A DNA stretch of 64,000 bases from Novosphingobium rosa NBRC 15208 (GTDB taxonomy: Bacteria; Pseudomonadota; Alphaproteobacteria; Sphingomonadales; Sphingomonadaceae): contig NZ_BCZE01000023.1 in assembly GCF_001598555.1 (NCBI RefSeq), forward strand, positions 49,240-113,239. Direction: 5' to 3'. The first letter of the stretch is position 1; each line of letters starts with the position of its first letter. The notes beneath the pieces were generated by a model, which was not told where the DNA came from, did not search any database, and was given only the letters and a program-made list of their open reading frames with translations. The translations under genes were made by a program, and so were the position numbers. Positions 25,690-33,760 of the stretch are shown here, piece by piece.

Positions 25690-26841
25690 ATGACCGAACT
25701 TCACGTTAAAACGCCCAGCCCCCGCTTTCTGGCCCGCACCGCCATGGCCGCCGCGCTGGTGGCGGTGGTCATCGCCGGCGGCGGCTTTCTCTCGCGGGCC
25801 CATACGGCGCGGCAGAATGCGCAATGGTCGCAGGCGCAGGCCGTGCCCACGGTCTCGCTGGCCACGCTGCAAACCGAGCAGGACAGCGCGGTCGAATTGC
25901 CCGGCACGGCGCAGCCTTTCCAGAAAGCGCAGATCTTTGCCCGGGTCAGCGGTTATCTGCATGGCTGGCAGGCCGATATCGGCAGCCGCGTGCAGGCCGG
26001 GCAGACGCTGGCGGTGATCGACGCCCCCGATCTCGACCAGCAGCTGGTGCAGGCGCGCGGCGATCTGGAGATGGCCAAAGCCAATGCCGCCCTCGCCGAT
26101 CTGACCGCCAAACGCTGGACGGCGCTGGAAAAGAGCGGTGCCGTCTCCCAGCAGGTGATCGATGAGAAGGCGGGCGACAGCGCCGCCAAGCGCGCGGCGG
26201 TCCATGCCGCGCAGGGCCGCTTGCGCAGCATCGAGGCGCTGGCCGCCTACAAGCGCATCGCCAGCCCCTTTGCCGGCACGGTGACCGCCCGCAAGACCGA
26301 TATCGGCGCGCTGATCAATGCCGGATCGAATGGACAGGAGCTGTTCGAGGTTTCCGATCTCAGCCGGCTGCGCATCTATGTGCAGGTGCCCCAGACTTTG
26401 GCCTCCGGGCTCAAGGTTGGCGATCAGGCCGATTTCTCCCTGCCGGAAAGCCCCGGCAAGAGCCACCCCGCGACGATCACCGCCGTCTCCCACGCTCTGG
26501 ATGCCGCGAGCCGGACGATGCTGATCCAGCTTCAGGCCCCCAATGCGGATGGCGCCATCGGGGCGGGGGCCTATTGTCAGGTCCGCTTCCATCGCCCGGC
26601 GCAAAGCGGCACGCTGCGCATTCCGGCCACGGCGTTGATCACCACCAATGGCGGATCGCGCGTGGCGGTGGTTGGCGCGGGCAACAAGGTCGCCTTCAGG
26701 AGCGTGATGTTGGGCCATGACTATGGCACGGCTGTCGATGTCACCTCGGGCCTGAGCCGCGGCGATCAGGTGATCGACAATCCGCCCGAAACCTTGCGCA
26801 GCGGCGATCCGGTGCAGATCAGCCACGCAGGTGCGGCATGA
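25690..26841 (+). CDS. RND efflux periplasmic adaptor (membrane fusion protein)
   Basis: The 383-aa adaptor begins at ATG 25690, 11 bp after the permease. It has an N-terminal membrane anchor (about residues 15-37), a biotinyl-lipoyl half (FARVSGYLHGWQADIGSRV at about 85-103), an alpha-helical hairpin, the second lipoyl half (IASPFAGTVTARKTDIGALI) and a beta-barrel/membrane-proximal region. This is the standard HlyD/AcrA plan. The downstream outer-membrane factor overlaps by four bases. No lipobox Cys is evident. Confidence 0.93.
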   Translation: MTELHVKTPSPRFLARTAMAAALVAVVIAGGGFLSRAHTARQNAQWSQAQAVPTVSLATLQTEQDSAVELPGTAQPFQKAQIFARVSGYLHGWQADIGSRVQAGQTLAVIDAPDLDQQLVQARGDLEMAKANAALADLTAKRWTALEKSGAVSQQVIDEKAGDSAAKRAAVHAAQGRLRSIEALAAYKRIASPFAGTVTARKTDIGALINAGSNGQELFEVSDLSRLRIYVQVPQTLASGLKVGDQADFSLPESPGKSHPATITAVSHALDAASRTMLIQLQAPNADGAIGAGAYCQVRFHRPAQSGTLRIPATALITTNGGSRVAVVGAGNKVAFRSVMLGHDYGTAVDVTSGLSRGDQVIDNPPETLRSGDPVQISHAGAA

Positions 26842-28271
26842 ACCGCCTCGTCCCGGCCTTGCGCCAGTTCCTCGCCGGGGCCGGGCTGGTTGCCCTTGCC
26901 GGCTGCAATCTGGCGCCCGCCTATCATCCGCCCGTTGTGACGACACCGGCGGCCTACAAGCCCATCGAGGGTTGGAGCCCGGCGGCCCCGGCGGATGATG
27001 CGCCGCGCGGACCATGGTGGACGGTCTTCAACGACCCGGTGCTCAACGATCTGGAAGGCAGGCTGGACGCTGCCAACCCCGATTTGCAGGCGGCTCTGGC
27101 GCGATACGAGGGCGCTCGGGCCTATGCGCTTCAGGCCAAAGGGGGGCTGCTGCCCTCGGCGGGCGTGCAAGGCACGGCGCTGCGCAACCGTCAGTCCGCG
27201 GACAAGCCGCTGCGCGGGACCAATCAGCCTGACAACTACACCGCCGATCAGCTCAATGGCGTGGCCAGTTATGAGCTGGATCTCTGGGGCAAGCTGCACA
27301 ACCAGTGGCGCGCGGACAAGGCATTGGCGCAGGCCAGCGACGAAGACCGCGCCGCGATCCAACTCAGCCTGGAAGCGCAACTGGCCAGCGATTACATGCA
27401 GTTGCGCGGGCTCGACGCGGATATCGCGCTGCTGACCCAGACGGTGGCGGCCTATCGCAAGAGCTACGATCTGACCCGGCGCCTCTATGCCGGAAAGATC
27501 ATCGCCCAGATGGATGTCTCGCGCGCGCAAGTGCAATGGAACAATGCCCAGACCAGCGCGGCGGATCTGATCGCCAACCGTGATCTGATGGCCAATGCCA
27601 TCGCCGTTCTGCTGGGGGATAACCCCTCCACTTTCACCCTGAGCCCGGCGACGGCCAACGCGCAGATGCCCGCGATCCCGGAAGGCCTGCCATCGTCCCT
27701 GCTGCAACGAAGGCCCGATATCGCCTCGGCGGAGCGGGCAGCGGCGGCGGCGAATTTCAGGATCGGCGTGGCGCGCGCGGCCTTCTACCCCTCGATCAGC
27801 TTCGATGCCGCGGGCGGGGTGATGAGCCAGGGCGCCAACCCCTTCAAGGCGGCCGATCTGTTCTGGGCGCTTGGACCCAGCATCAGCCTACCGATCTTTC
27901 AGGGCGGGCGGCTCAAGGGGCAACTGGCTCAGGCCCGGGCGCAATTCGATGAGGCTTCGGCGCATTACCGCGGCGTGACCCTCAACGCTTTCAAGGAGGT
28001 GGAGGACAATCGCGCCCTCACGGCTCGCCTGACTCAGGAAGAAAGCTTCGCCCGCGACGCCAGCGCAGCAGCGCAGCAGACCGTCAATGCCGCCAATGAC
28101 CTGTATGCGCAGGGCGCGACCAGCTACCTTGACGTCGTCACGGCCCAGACCGCCCTGCTTCAGGCCCGGAAGGATGCGATCGACATTCGCACGCGCCGGT
28201 TTGTCGCCTCGGTCGGTCTGATCCGTGCGCTGGGCGGGGGATGGTCGGTCAGCGGCGATGGTGCGGGATAG
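26838..28271 (+). CDS. RND efflux outer-membrane factor, NodT/OprM type lipoprotein
   Basis: The 477-aa protein has a lipoprotein signal (LVALAGCN, lipid-accepting Cys near residue 23), then LAPAYHPP, and two long TolC repeat regions with GVASYELDLWGKLHNQ and LLQRRPDIASAERAAAAANF. These mark the NodT family of TolC-like trimers. It closes the operon started by the esterase-like gene. The stop is 21 bp before the EamA transporter start. Confidence 0.94.
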   Translation: MNRLVPALRQFLAGAGLVALAGCNLAPAYHPPVVTTPAAYKPIEGWSPAAPADDAPRGPWWTVFNDPVLNDLEGRLDAANPDLQAALARYEGARAYALQAKGGLLPSAGVQGTALRNRQSADKPLRGTNQPDNYTADQLNGVASYELDLWGKLHNQWRADKALAQASDEDRAAIQLSLEAQLASDYMQLRGLDADIALLTQTVAAYRKSYDLTRRLYAGKIIAQMDVSRAQVQWNNAQTSAADLIANRDLMANAIAVLLGDNPSTFTLSPATANAQMPAIPEGLPSSLLQRRPDIASAERAAAAANFRIGVARAAFYPSISFDAAGGVMSQGANPFKAADLFWALGPSISLPIFQGGRLKGQLAQARAQFDEASAHYRGVTLNAFKEVEDNRALTARLTQEESFARDASAAAQQTVNAANDLYAQGATSYLDVVTAQTALLQARKDAIDIRTRRFVASVGLIRALGGGWSVSGDGAG

Positions 28272-28292
28272 GATCGGATCACACGGGAACGG

Positions 28293-28739
28293 ATGAATGA
28301 GATGCTGAACATCGGGTCTTCCTCATGGCTGTTCTGGAGCCTGCTTTCGGCCGGTTTTGCCTCCCTGACCGCGATCTTCGCCAAGATCGGCATCGAGGGG
28401 CTGGATTCCGATCTGGCCACCTTCTTCCGCACCATCGTGATCGTCGCGGTGCTGGGGGCCATTCTGGCGTTCAGCCACAAGTTTCAGGGGCTGCCGGCGA
28501 TCAGCCTGCGCAGCTGGGTCTTCCTGATCCTGTCAGGGCTGGCGACCGGGGCTTCATGGCTCTGCTATTTCCGCGCGCTGAAGCTGGGCGATGCCGCGCG
28601 CGTCGCCCCCATCGACAAGCTGAGCGTGGTGCTCGTCGCGCTGGCCGGGGTTCTTCTGCTGGGCGAGCATCTGAGCGGACGCGGCTGGATCGGCATCGGC
28701 CTCATCACGGTCGGGGCGATCCTTGTCGCCCTGGCCTGA
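28293..28739 (+). CDS. Small EamA/DMT-family transporter
   Basis: This 148-aa protein has five predicted membrane helices and ends exactly at a helix (IGIGLITVGAILVALA). Single-EamA-domain proteins of about 140 residues are a recognised class that works as dimers. The segments SWLCYFRALKLGDAARVAPIDKLSVV and GWIGIGLI are typical. It may be the last gene of the RND operon (21-bp gap). The ATG at 28302 is an alternative start. The substrate is unknown. It converges with the kinase gene, three bases apart. Confidence 0.8.
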   Translation: MNEMLNIGSSSWLFWSLLSAGFASLTAIFAKIGIEGLDSDLATFFRTIVIVAVLGAILAFSHKFQGLPAISLRSWVFLILSGLATGASWLCYFRALKLGDAARVAPIDKLSVVLVALAGVLLLGEHLSGRGWIGIGLITVGAILVALA

Positions 28740-28742
28740 GGC

Positions 28743-30110
28743 CTAGGGCCGTTCCGGCAGGCCGACCACCACGCGCAAGCCGGGCCCCGCATCCTCAAGG
28801 TCGATCGTGCCTTCGTGCAACTGCACGATGGCGGAGACCAGCGCCAGCCCCAGCCCCGATCCCGGCGTGGTGCGGCTGCGTTCGCCGCGGAAGAAGCGGC
28901 GAAACACCTTGGCGCGATCCTCTTGCGGCACCCCGGGGCCATTGTCTTCGATGACAATCCGGGCGGCATGGCCATCGCCGGCCCCCTGCAGATCCAGCCT
29001 CACCGTACTGCCAGCGGGCGTGTGCCGCGCGGCGTTTTCCAGCAGATTGGTCACGGCCTGCGCGATCAGATCCCGGTCGCCCAGCACTGCAATGTCGGGA
29101 GCGATGGTGACGATGAGGCTGCGCCCGTCATCCTCGATGGCCGGGGTAAAGGCGGCTCCCAGCCTGACCAGCAGACCGGACAGGTCGACATTCTCGAAAT
29201 TGGCGCGGGCTTTGCCGTTCTCGAGCGTGGCGATCCGCAGGAGCGAGGAGAAAATGCGGATGATGTCGTCGATCTGATCGATGCAACCCTCGACCCTGGC
29301 CTCGATCTCATCGGCGGAGGCGTCATGCTGGATGGCCTCCAGCCGATGCCGCAGGCGGGTGAGCGGGGTGCGCAGATCATGCGCGACATCGGTCGAGACC
29401 TGCCGCAAACCCTCCATCAGCACCTCGATGCGTTCGAGCATCCGGTTGAGATTGTCGGTCAGCTCGTTGAACTCGGGGCTCAGGCCGAAACGGGGCAGGC
29501 GTTCGGAGAAATTGCCGTGAATGATGCGGTGGATCGAACGGTTGGTCTCATCGAGGCGCCGCAGGAACAGGCTGCCCACGGCCAGCCCGCCGATCAGCGC
29601 CAGCAAGCTGATGGAAATGCCCGCCAAAGCGGTGAAACGGCGCAATTGCCACGCCAGATCGCGCGAATCCTGCAGATCGCCAGCCACCACCAGAAGCCAG
29701 CCATTGGTCAGCCTGGTGCCCTTGGCCAAGAGGGAGACGGGATGATTGCCCTGCTCGTCTTGCGCCGTCACGGTGATGCGCTGCCAGCCCGGCACCCCGG
29801 ATGTTCTCGGCAGGCTGCCGGTCAGCGCATGGCCGTTCTGATCGATCAGCAGATAGCGGAAGGAAGTGTCATGAACCGCGCGGGCATGGCGATCGATGGC
29901 GTGGATCAGCTCGCGTTCGCCCAGTTCGTTCTGTTCGCCCTTCAGAATGTCGGTCTCGGTCTCGATGCCGTCTGTCAATTCTTCCGTGATGTAACGGTCC
30001 GTCAAATGGCTGACTGTCAGCAGCAGGCCGATGCTCCCCAGAGCGAAGCAACTGGCGAGCATGAAGGCGAACCGGAAGGCGCCGCTGGAAAACGGCCTAG
30101 GCGGGCGCAT
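28743..30110 (-). CDS. Sensor histidine kinase
   Basis: The 455-aa kinase has a membrane helix near residues 12-32, a periplasmic domain of about 130 residues, a second helix near 165-187 (LAGISISLLALIGGLAVGS), a HAMP domain, the H-box VAHDLRTPLTRLRHRLE (His244), and an ATPase domain with ENAARHTPAG, DNGPGVP and GSGLGLALV. The start overlaps the regulator stop by 14 bp, so the two are coupled. The pair is divergent from the CzcC-like/RND operon at 31057 and probably controls it. The SHELR motif is replaced by AHDLR, common in this kinase group. The signal is unknown. Confidence 0.92.
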   Translation of the reverse strand: MRPPRPFSSGAFRFAFMLASCFALGSIGLLLTVSHLTDRYITEELTDGIETETDILKGEQNELGERELIHAIDRHARAVHDTSFRYLLIDQNGHALTGSLPRTSGVPGWQRITVTAQDEQGNHPVSLLAKGTRLTNGWLLVVAGDLQDSRDLAWQLRRFTALAGISISLLALIGGLAVGSLFLRRLDETNRSIHRIIHGNFSERLPRFGLSPEFNELTDNLNRMLERIEVLMEGLRQVSTDVAHDLRTPLTRLRHRLEAIQHDASADEIEARVEGCIDQIDDIIRIFSSLLRIATLENGKARANFENVDLSGLLVRLGAAFTPAIEDDGRSLIVTIAPDIAVLGDRDLIAQAVTNLLENAARHTPAGSTVRLDLQGAGDGHAARIVIEDNGPGVPQEDRAKVFRRFFRGERSRTTPGSGLGLALVSAIVQLHEGTIDLEDAGPGLRVVVGLPERP

Positions 30111-30774
30111 CGAGCCGATATCCCGCGCCGCGCACGGTGTGTATCAGTTCCACATCGAAATCGCGATCGATCTTGCCGCGCAACCGGCTGATATGGCTGG
30201 TGATCAGATTGGTGCCGGGATCGAAATGGAAATCCCAGACATGTTCGAGCAGCATGGTGCGCGTCACCACCTGCCCGGCATGGCGGGCCATATATTCGAG
30301 CAGCTTGAATTCCTGCTGCTGCAGATCGATCCGCCGCCCGTCGCGTGTCACCGTCCGTTTGAGCAAGTCGATTTCCAGATCGCCCACGATGATGAAACCG
30401 GATGTTTCGACGACCGGCCTCCGGCGCCCCAGCGCGGCGATGCGCGCGACGAGTTCGGAGGCGGCGAAGGGCTTGACCAGATAGTCATCGCCGCCGGCGT
30501 TGAGGCCCTCCACCCGGTCGCTGATTTCACCCAGCGCCGTAAGGAACAGGGCGGGGGCCTGCACGCCTGCGGCGCGCAGGGCGCGCAGCACGGCCAGCCC
30601 GTCGACGGCGGGCACCATGCGGTCCAGCACCAGCACGTCATATTTGTTGCTGGCGCCAAGAAAGATCGCATCGGGTCCGGTCTGGGCGATGTCCACCACA
30701 TGGCCCTCGCCGCGCACGGCTTTCGCCAGATAATTCGCGGTTTCCTCGTCGTCTTCGAGCAGCAGCAGCTTCAT
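30097..30774 (-). CDS. OmpR-type response regulator partnered with the 28743 kinase
   Basis: The 225-aa protein starts MKLLLLEDDEETANYL at 30774. A longer open frame to 31146 runs through the promoter region and was rejected. Receiver features are E7/D8/D9, Asp51 in VLDRMVP and KPF near residue 100. The winged-helix domain ends HTVRGAGYRLDAPA. It is closely related to the orphan regulators at 9102 and 18923, with the same Asp-Arg phospho-site and length. It is the only one of the three with an adjacent kinase, so that kinase may serve all three. Two GTT-N10-AAC dyads lie between it and the divergent efflux operon. Confidence 0.92.
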   Translation of the reverse strand: MKLLLLEDDEETANYLAKAVRGEGHVVDIAQTGPDAIFLGASNKYDVLVLDRMVPAVDGLAVLRALRAAGVQAPALFLTALGEISDRVEGLNAGGDDYLVKPFAASELVARIAALGRRRPVVETSGFIIVGDLEIDLLKRTVTRDGRRIDLQQQEFKLLEYMARHAGQVVTRTMLLEHVWDFHFDPGTNLITSHISRLRGKIDRDFDVELIHTVRGAGYRLDAPA

Positions 30775-30842
30775 GACGCGCACCTCGTGAACAACCTCGT
30801 GAAGAAAGGCTTGTCGAAAGCCTCCCCCGCGCTTCGACGCAA

Positions 30843-30858
30843 GTTGGTAATTCCCAAC
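30843..30858 (+). promoter_or_regulatory. GTT-N10-AAC-type dyad, site 6 (GTTGGTAATTCCCAAC)
   Basis: Perfect GTTGG/CCAAC arms surround TAATTC. It differs from the site at 18849 by a single base. It lies about 70 bp upstream of the regulator start at 30774 and about 200 bp upstream of the divergent efflux operon. Confidence 0.55.
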
Positions 30859-30910
30859 ATTACGGACCTTTTGCGATGGTTTACTGATCCCAGAAAGAGA
30901 TAGCTCGAAT

Positions 30911-30926
30911 GTGCGCAATTCCCAAC
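30911..30926 (-). promoter_or_regulatory. GTT-N10-AAC-type dyad, site 7 (GTTGGGAATTGCGCAC on minus)
   Basis: One arm is intact (CCCAAC on plus) and the other degenerate. It is the distal site of the pair between the regulator and the divergent RND operon. The AATTCCCAACATT core is shared with site 6, 68 bp away. Confidence 0.4.
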
Positions 30927-31056
30927 ATTGAGGTGAGGTTTGGCGCAAGGTTGAGCTGCTATGGCCCCCATGTTTTCGGGCGGGGCATGCCCGGCAAAGA
31001 GGCTGCGCGAGTCCCGCAAGGCCATGAAAACGAGATGTGAAGTCCATGATATGGTT

Positions 31057-32415
31057 ATGAAGAACATCCAGCGCCCCATGAAGACTGCTTCGCGCAACCT
31101 GGGCCTGATCGTCGGCCTGAGCGGGTTGCTGGCTGGTTGCGCGCATTACACGGCGCTGCCCTTGCCCAGGGAGGCGGCGCTTGCCCCCTCCGTCGCGGCC
31201 CTGACGTCACAGCAGGCCGATGCCACGCCCCTGGGGGTCGATCAGGTGGTGGCTCTGGCGCTGGCGAACAATCCGGAGCTTCAGGCGATCCGCGCCCGGC
31301 ATGCCCTCGCGCAGGGGAACCTCAAACAGGCCGGGCTGCTGCCCAACCCCAGCCTGACCGGTGCTTTCCTGCCGTTGCTTTCGGGCGTCGGCACGGTTCC
31401 GGCATGGAACATCGGCCTGTCGCAGAACATCCGCTCGCTGATCGTCTACAGCTCGAAAAAGCGGGCTGCGGGCTTTGCCGCAAGGCAGGTGGATGCCGAT
31501 ATCGTCTGGCAGGAATGGCAGGTGATGGGGCAGGCGCGCCAATTGACGGTGGACCTGATCGTCGGCCAGCGGAGCCGCGCCAGCTATGAGGCCGCCTGGC
31601 GCCTGCTGCGTGACCGCAACGCCAAGGCCGAGGCGGCGCTCGCGTCCGGCAATCTGACCCTGGTGGCGGTGGCTCCGGGCCGCGTGGCCCTGCAGGCGGC
31701 CCGCGCGGCGCTCGATACGCTCGATCAGAAGCTGTTGAGCCAGCGCCATCAACTCAACGCCTTGCTGGGCCTTTCGGCCGATGCCAACATCCCCCTGAGC
31801 GACGAGGCGCAACTGCCCCCCATCGATCCGGCTGCCATCCGCGCCGGTCTGCCAACCCTGTCCGACCGGCGCCCCGATCTGCTGGCGCTCCGCATGGGTT
31901 ATGGTCAGGCAGATGAACAAGTGAGGCAGGCGATCCTCTCGCAATTCCCCGATCTGGTGCTGGGCGGCGGCGTGGCCAGCGACAACGCCCGCGTGATCAA
32001 CGCCGGGCCCAATGTTTCGGTGCCGCTGCCGGTGTTCGACCGGGGGCAGGGGGCCATCGCCATCGCTCGGGCCACCCGCGCCCAGCTTCACGCCGATTAC
32101 ACGGCGCGCCTGAAAGCGGCGACCGGTCAGGTCGAGGCCATGCTGGCCGAGATGGACCAGCTGGCCCGGCAACTGGCGGTGGTCCGGCGCGATCTGCCCG
32201 CCGCGCGCGCCGCCGCCGAACGAGCCGCCAAGGCCTTTGGCGCCTCCACTCTGGATGAGCGGGCTTATATCGACCTGCTCTCGAACCGCTACACCAAGGA
32301 ACAGGACGTCATGACGCTGGAACTCGCCCTGCTCGACCGGCAGGTCGCATTGCAAACGCTGGTGGGCATTGGGCTTCCCGCTGTGGATGTCGCGCCGCAG
32401 GGGGCCGGACAATGA
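31057..32415 (+). CDS. CzcC/TolC-type outer-membrane factor lipoprotein
   Basis: The gene encodes about 452 aa from ATG 31057 (MKNIQRPMKTASR). ATG 31024, 31051 and 31078 are alternatives, and I cannot decide by ribosome site. The signal ends in a lipobox, LSGLLAGC. The protein carries two TolC repeats, including VVALALANNPELQAIRARHA and the central SLIVYSSKKR segment, as in CzcC-like factors. The stop overlaps the adaptor start. It is divergent from the two-component pair at 28743-30774. A metal-efflux role is possible from the CzcC resemblance, but the permease of this operon has the HAE-type Asp-Asp pair, so the substrate remains open. Confidence 0.85.
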   Translation: MKNIQRPMKTASRNLGLIVGLSGLLAGCAHYTALPLPREAALAPSVAALTSQQADATPLGVDQVVALALANNPELQAIRARHALAQGNLKQAGLLPNPSLTGAFLPLLSGVGTVPAWNIGLSQNIRSLIVYSSKKRAAGFAARQVDADIVWQEWQVMGQARQLTVDLIVGQRSRASYEAAWRLLRDRNAKAEAALASGNLTLVAVAPGRVALQAARAALDTLDQKLLSQRHQLNALLGLSADANIPLSDEAQLPPIDPAAIRAGLPTLSDRRPDLLALRMGYGQADEQVRQAILSQFPDLVLGGGVASDNARVINAGPNVSVPLPVFDRGQGAIAIARATRAQLHADYTARLKAATGQVEAMLAEMDQLARQLAVVRRDLPAARAAAERAAKAFGASTLDERAYIDLLSNRYTKEQDVMTLELALLDRQVALQTLVGIGLPAVDVAPQGAGQ

Positions 32416-33452
32416 GCCGCTTCCTCATCCCGCCGCCGGGCTGCATGATGTTGGCCTGCCTGCTGCTGGCCGGTTGCGGCGGCAGCGCGCCCGCCAATGA
32501 TCCGGCCCCCTCGGTGCTGGTCACCACCCAACCTGTTCAGCAGGGCACGGCGCCGACCATGCTGGCCGCCTATGGCAGCGCCCGCCCCTCCACCGATGGC
32601 GCGCAAACCATGAGCTCGGCGCAGCCCGGGCAGGTGACGGCCATCGCCGTTACGCCTGGCGCGGCGGTCCATGCCGGGCAGGCGCTGCTGACCTTCACGC
32701 TGGCCCCCACGGCGCGCACCACCTATGAGCAGGCGGCCCATGCACTGGCCGCCGCTCAGAAGCAGCGCGCCAGCACGGCGCAACTGTTCAGCCAGCAACT
32801 GGCGACGCGCGATCAGCTGGTGCAGGCCGAAAAGGCGGTCAGCGACGCGCAGATTGCGCTGGATGGTCTGGCCCGCGAGGGCGCCGGGCAAAGCGTGCGC
32901 ACCTTCACTGCCCCCTTCGACGGCATCGTCACCGCCATCACCGTGGCGCAGGGCGACCGGACCGCCGCCGATGCACCGCTCATCACGGTCGCCCGCACGC
33001 GTGACATCGTCATCACCGTGGGCATCCAGCCCGAGGATCGCGCCAGGGTCCGTGCCGGTCAGGAGGCGCATCTGCAGCGCCTTTCGGGCGGGGACACGAT
33101 CTTGGGCCATGTGCTGCGCGTCGCCAGCGCACTCAACGTCAAGACGCGCATGATGGATGCGGATATCGCCATTCCCGCCAACGCCTTGCTGCCCGGCGAG
33201 GGCCTGCGCGCCGACATTCACACCGGCGATGTTCAGGGCTGGCTGGTGCCGCATAAGGCGGTCGTCACCGCCAATGGCCCCGCGCATGTCTTCCAGATGG
33301 AGGGCGGCAAGGCCAGGGCCGTGGAGGTGCGGCTGCTGCAAGCCTCATCGCAGGGCGATGTTGTGCAAGGCGCGCTGAACCCGCGCGCGCCGCTGATCGT
33401 GGATGGTGCTTTTCAGGTCGATGACGGCGCTGCCGTGCGAACGGGGCGCTGA
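32412..33452 (+). CDS. RND efflux periplasmic adaptor lipoprotein
   Basis: The 346-aa adaptor has a lipobox signal (MLACLLLAGCGG, Cys near residue 22), a lipoyl half (GQVTAIAVTPGAAVHAGQAL), a short helical hairpin (about 100-140), the second half (FTAPFDGIVTAITVAQGDR), a barrel domain, and a C-terminus of DDGAAVRTGR. It is shorter than AcrA and fits compact adaptors. The start overlaps the outer-membrane factor stop by four bases. Its 3' end is partly copied about 290 bp downstream (see 33431-33745). Confidence 0.92.
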   Translation: MSRFLIPPPGCMMLACLLLAGCGGSAPANDPAPSVLVTTQPVQQGTAPTMLAAYGSARPSTDGAQTMSSAQPGQVTAIAVTPGAAVHAGQALLTFTLAPTARTTYEQAAHALAAAQKQRASTAQLFSQQLATRDQLVQAEKAVSDAQIALDGLAREGAGQSVRTFTAPFDGIVTAITVAQGDRTAADAPLITVARTRDIVITVGIQPEDRARVRAGQEAHLQRLSGGDTILGHVLRVASALNVKTRMMDADIAIPANALLPGEGLRADIHTGDVQGWLVPHKAVVTANGPAHVFQMEGGKARAVEVRLLQASSQGDVVQGALNPRAPLIVDGAFQVDDGAAVRTGR

Positions 33453-33471
33453 GGCCATGCTTGCAAAATTC
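33431..33471 (+). repeat. Direct repeat, copy 1, at the adaptor/permease junction
   Basis: This stretch spans the end of the adaptor gene and the first codons of a truncated permease copy. It matches 33720-33760 at an offset of exactly 289 bp, with ATGCTTGCAAAATTCA identical and only a few differences in the upstream 25 bases. It marks the boundary of a tandem duplication. Confidence 0.75.
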
Positions 33472-33741
33472 AAGACGGATCCGTCACGCGCGTGCCTGTA
33501 TGTGGCCCTGCCGCTGGCGGGCATGAGCGTGGTCGCCGCGATCGCCGCTCCCTACGCTCCTGCCTGTGCCATCCCGCATCTGTTGGTGAGTGTCGATTCC
33601 GGAAACAGCCCGGCCCAATGCGTTGCGGCGAACCCAAAGCTTGTCCCCTCTCAATCGGGGACTCTGACGCGGGCGCACAGGCATGCGGCCAGCGTTCAGC
33701 CCGGGCATCGTGACAATGATGCCGTGCGGACAGGAGGCTGA
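33457..33741 (+). pseudogene. Truncated, decayed duplicate of the RND permease 5' end
   Basis: The frame begins MLAKFKTDPSRACLYVA, which matches the start of the intact permease (MLAKFMASQSRALVFIA) 289 bp downstream. Similarity continues through the first membrane helix to SVDSGNSPA versus DVDSGSRPA, then stops. The remaining 40 codons are unrelated until the end, HRDNDAVRTGG, which resembles the adaptor C-terminus DDGAAVRTGR. The fragment therefore carries a permease start and an adaptor end, as expected if an adaptor-permease pair was duplicated in tandem and then mostly deleted. It stays open for 94 codons and may be translated as a single-helix peptide, but it lacks all pump functions. 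Confidence 0.7.
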
Positions 33742-33760
33742 GACCATGCTTGCAAAATTC
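33720..33760 (+). repeat. Direct repeat, copy 2, at the intact permease start
   Basis: This is the partner of 33431-33471. It includes the AGGAGG ribosome site and the ATG of the intact permease. In copy 1 the corresponding ribosome site reads GGGGCG, so it has weakened. Confidence 0.75.
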
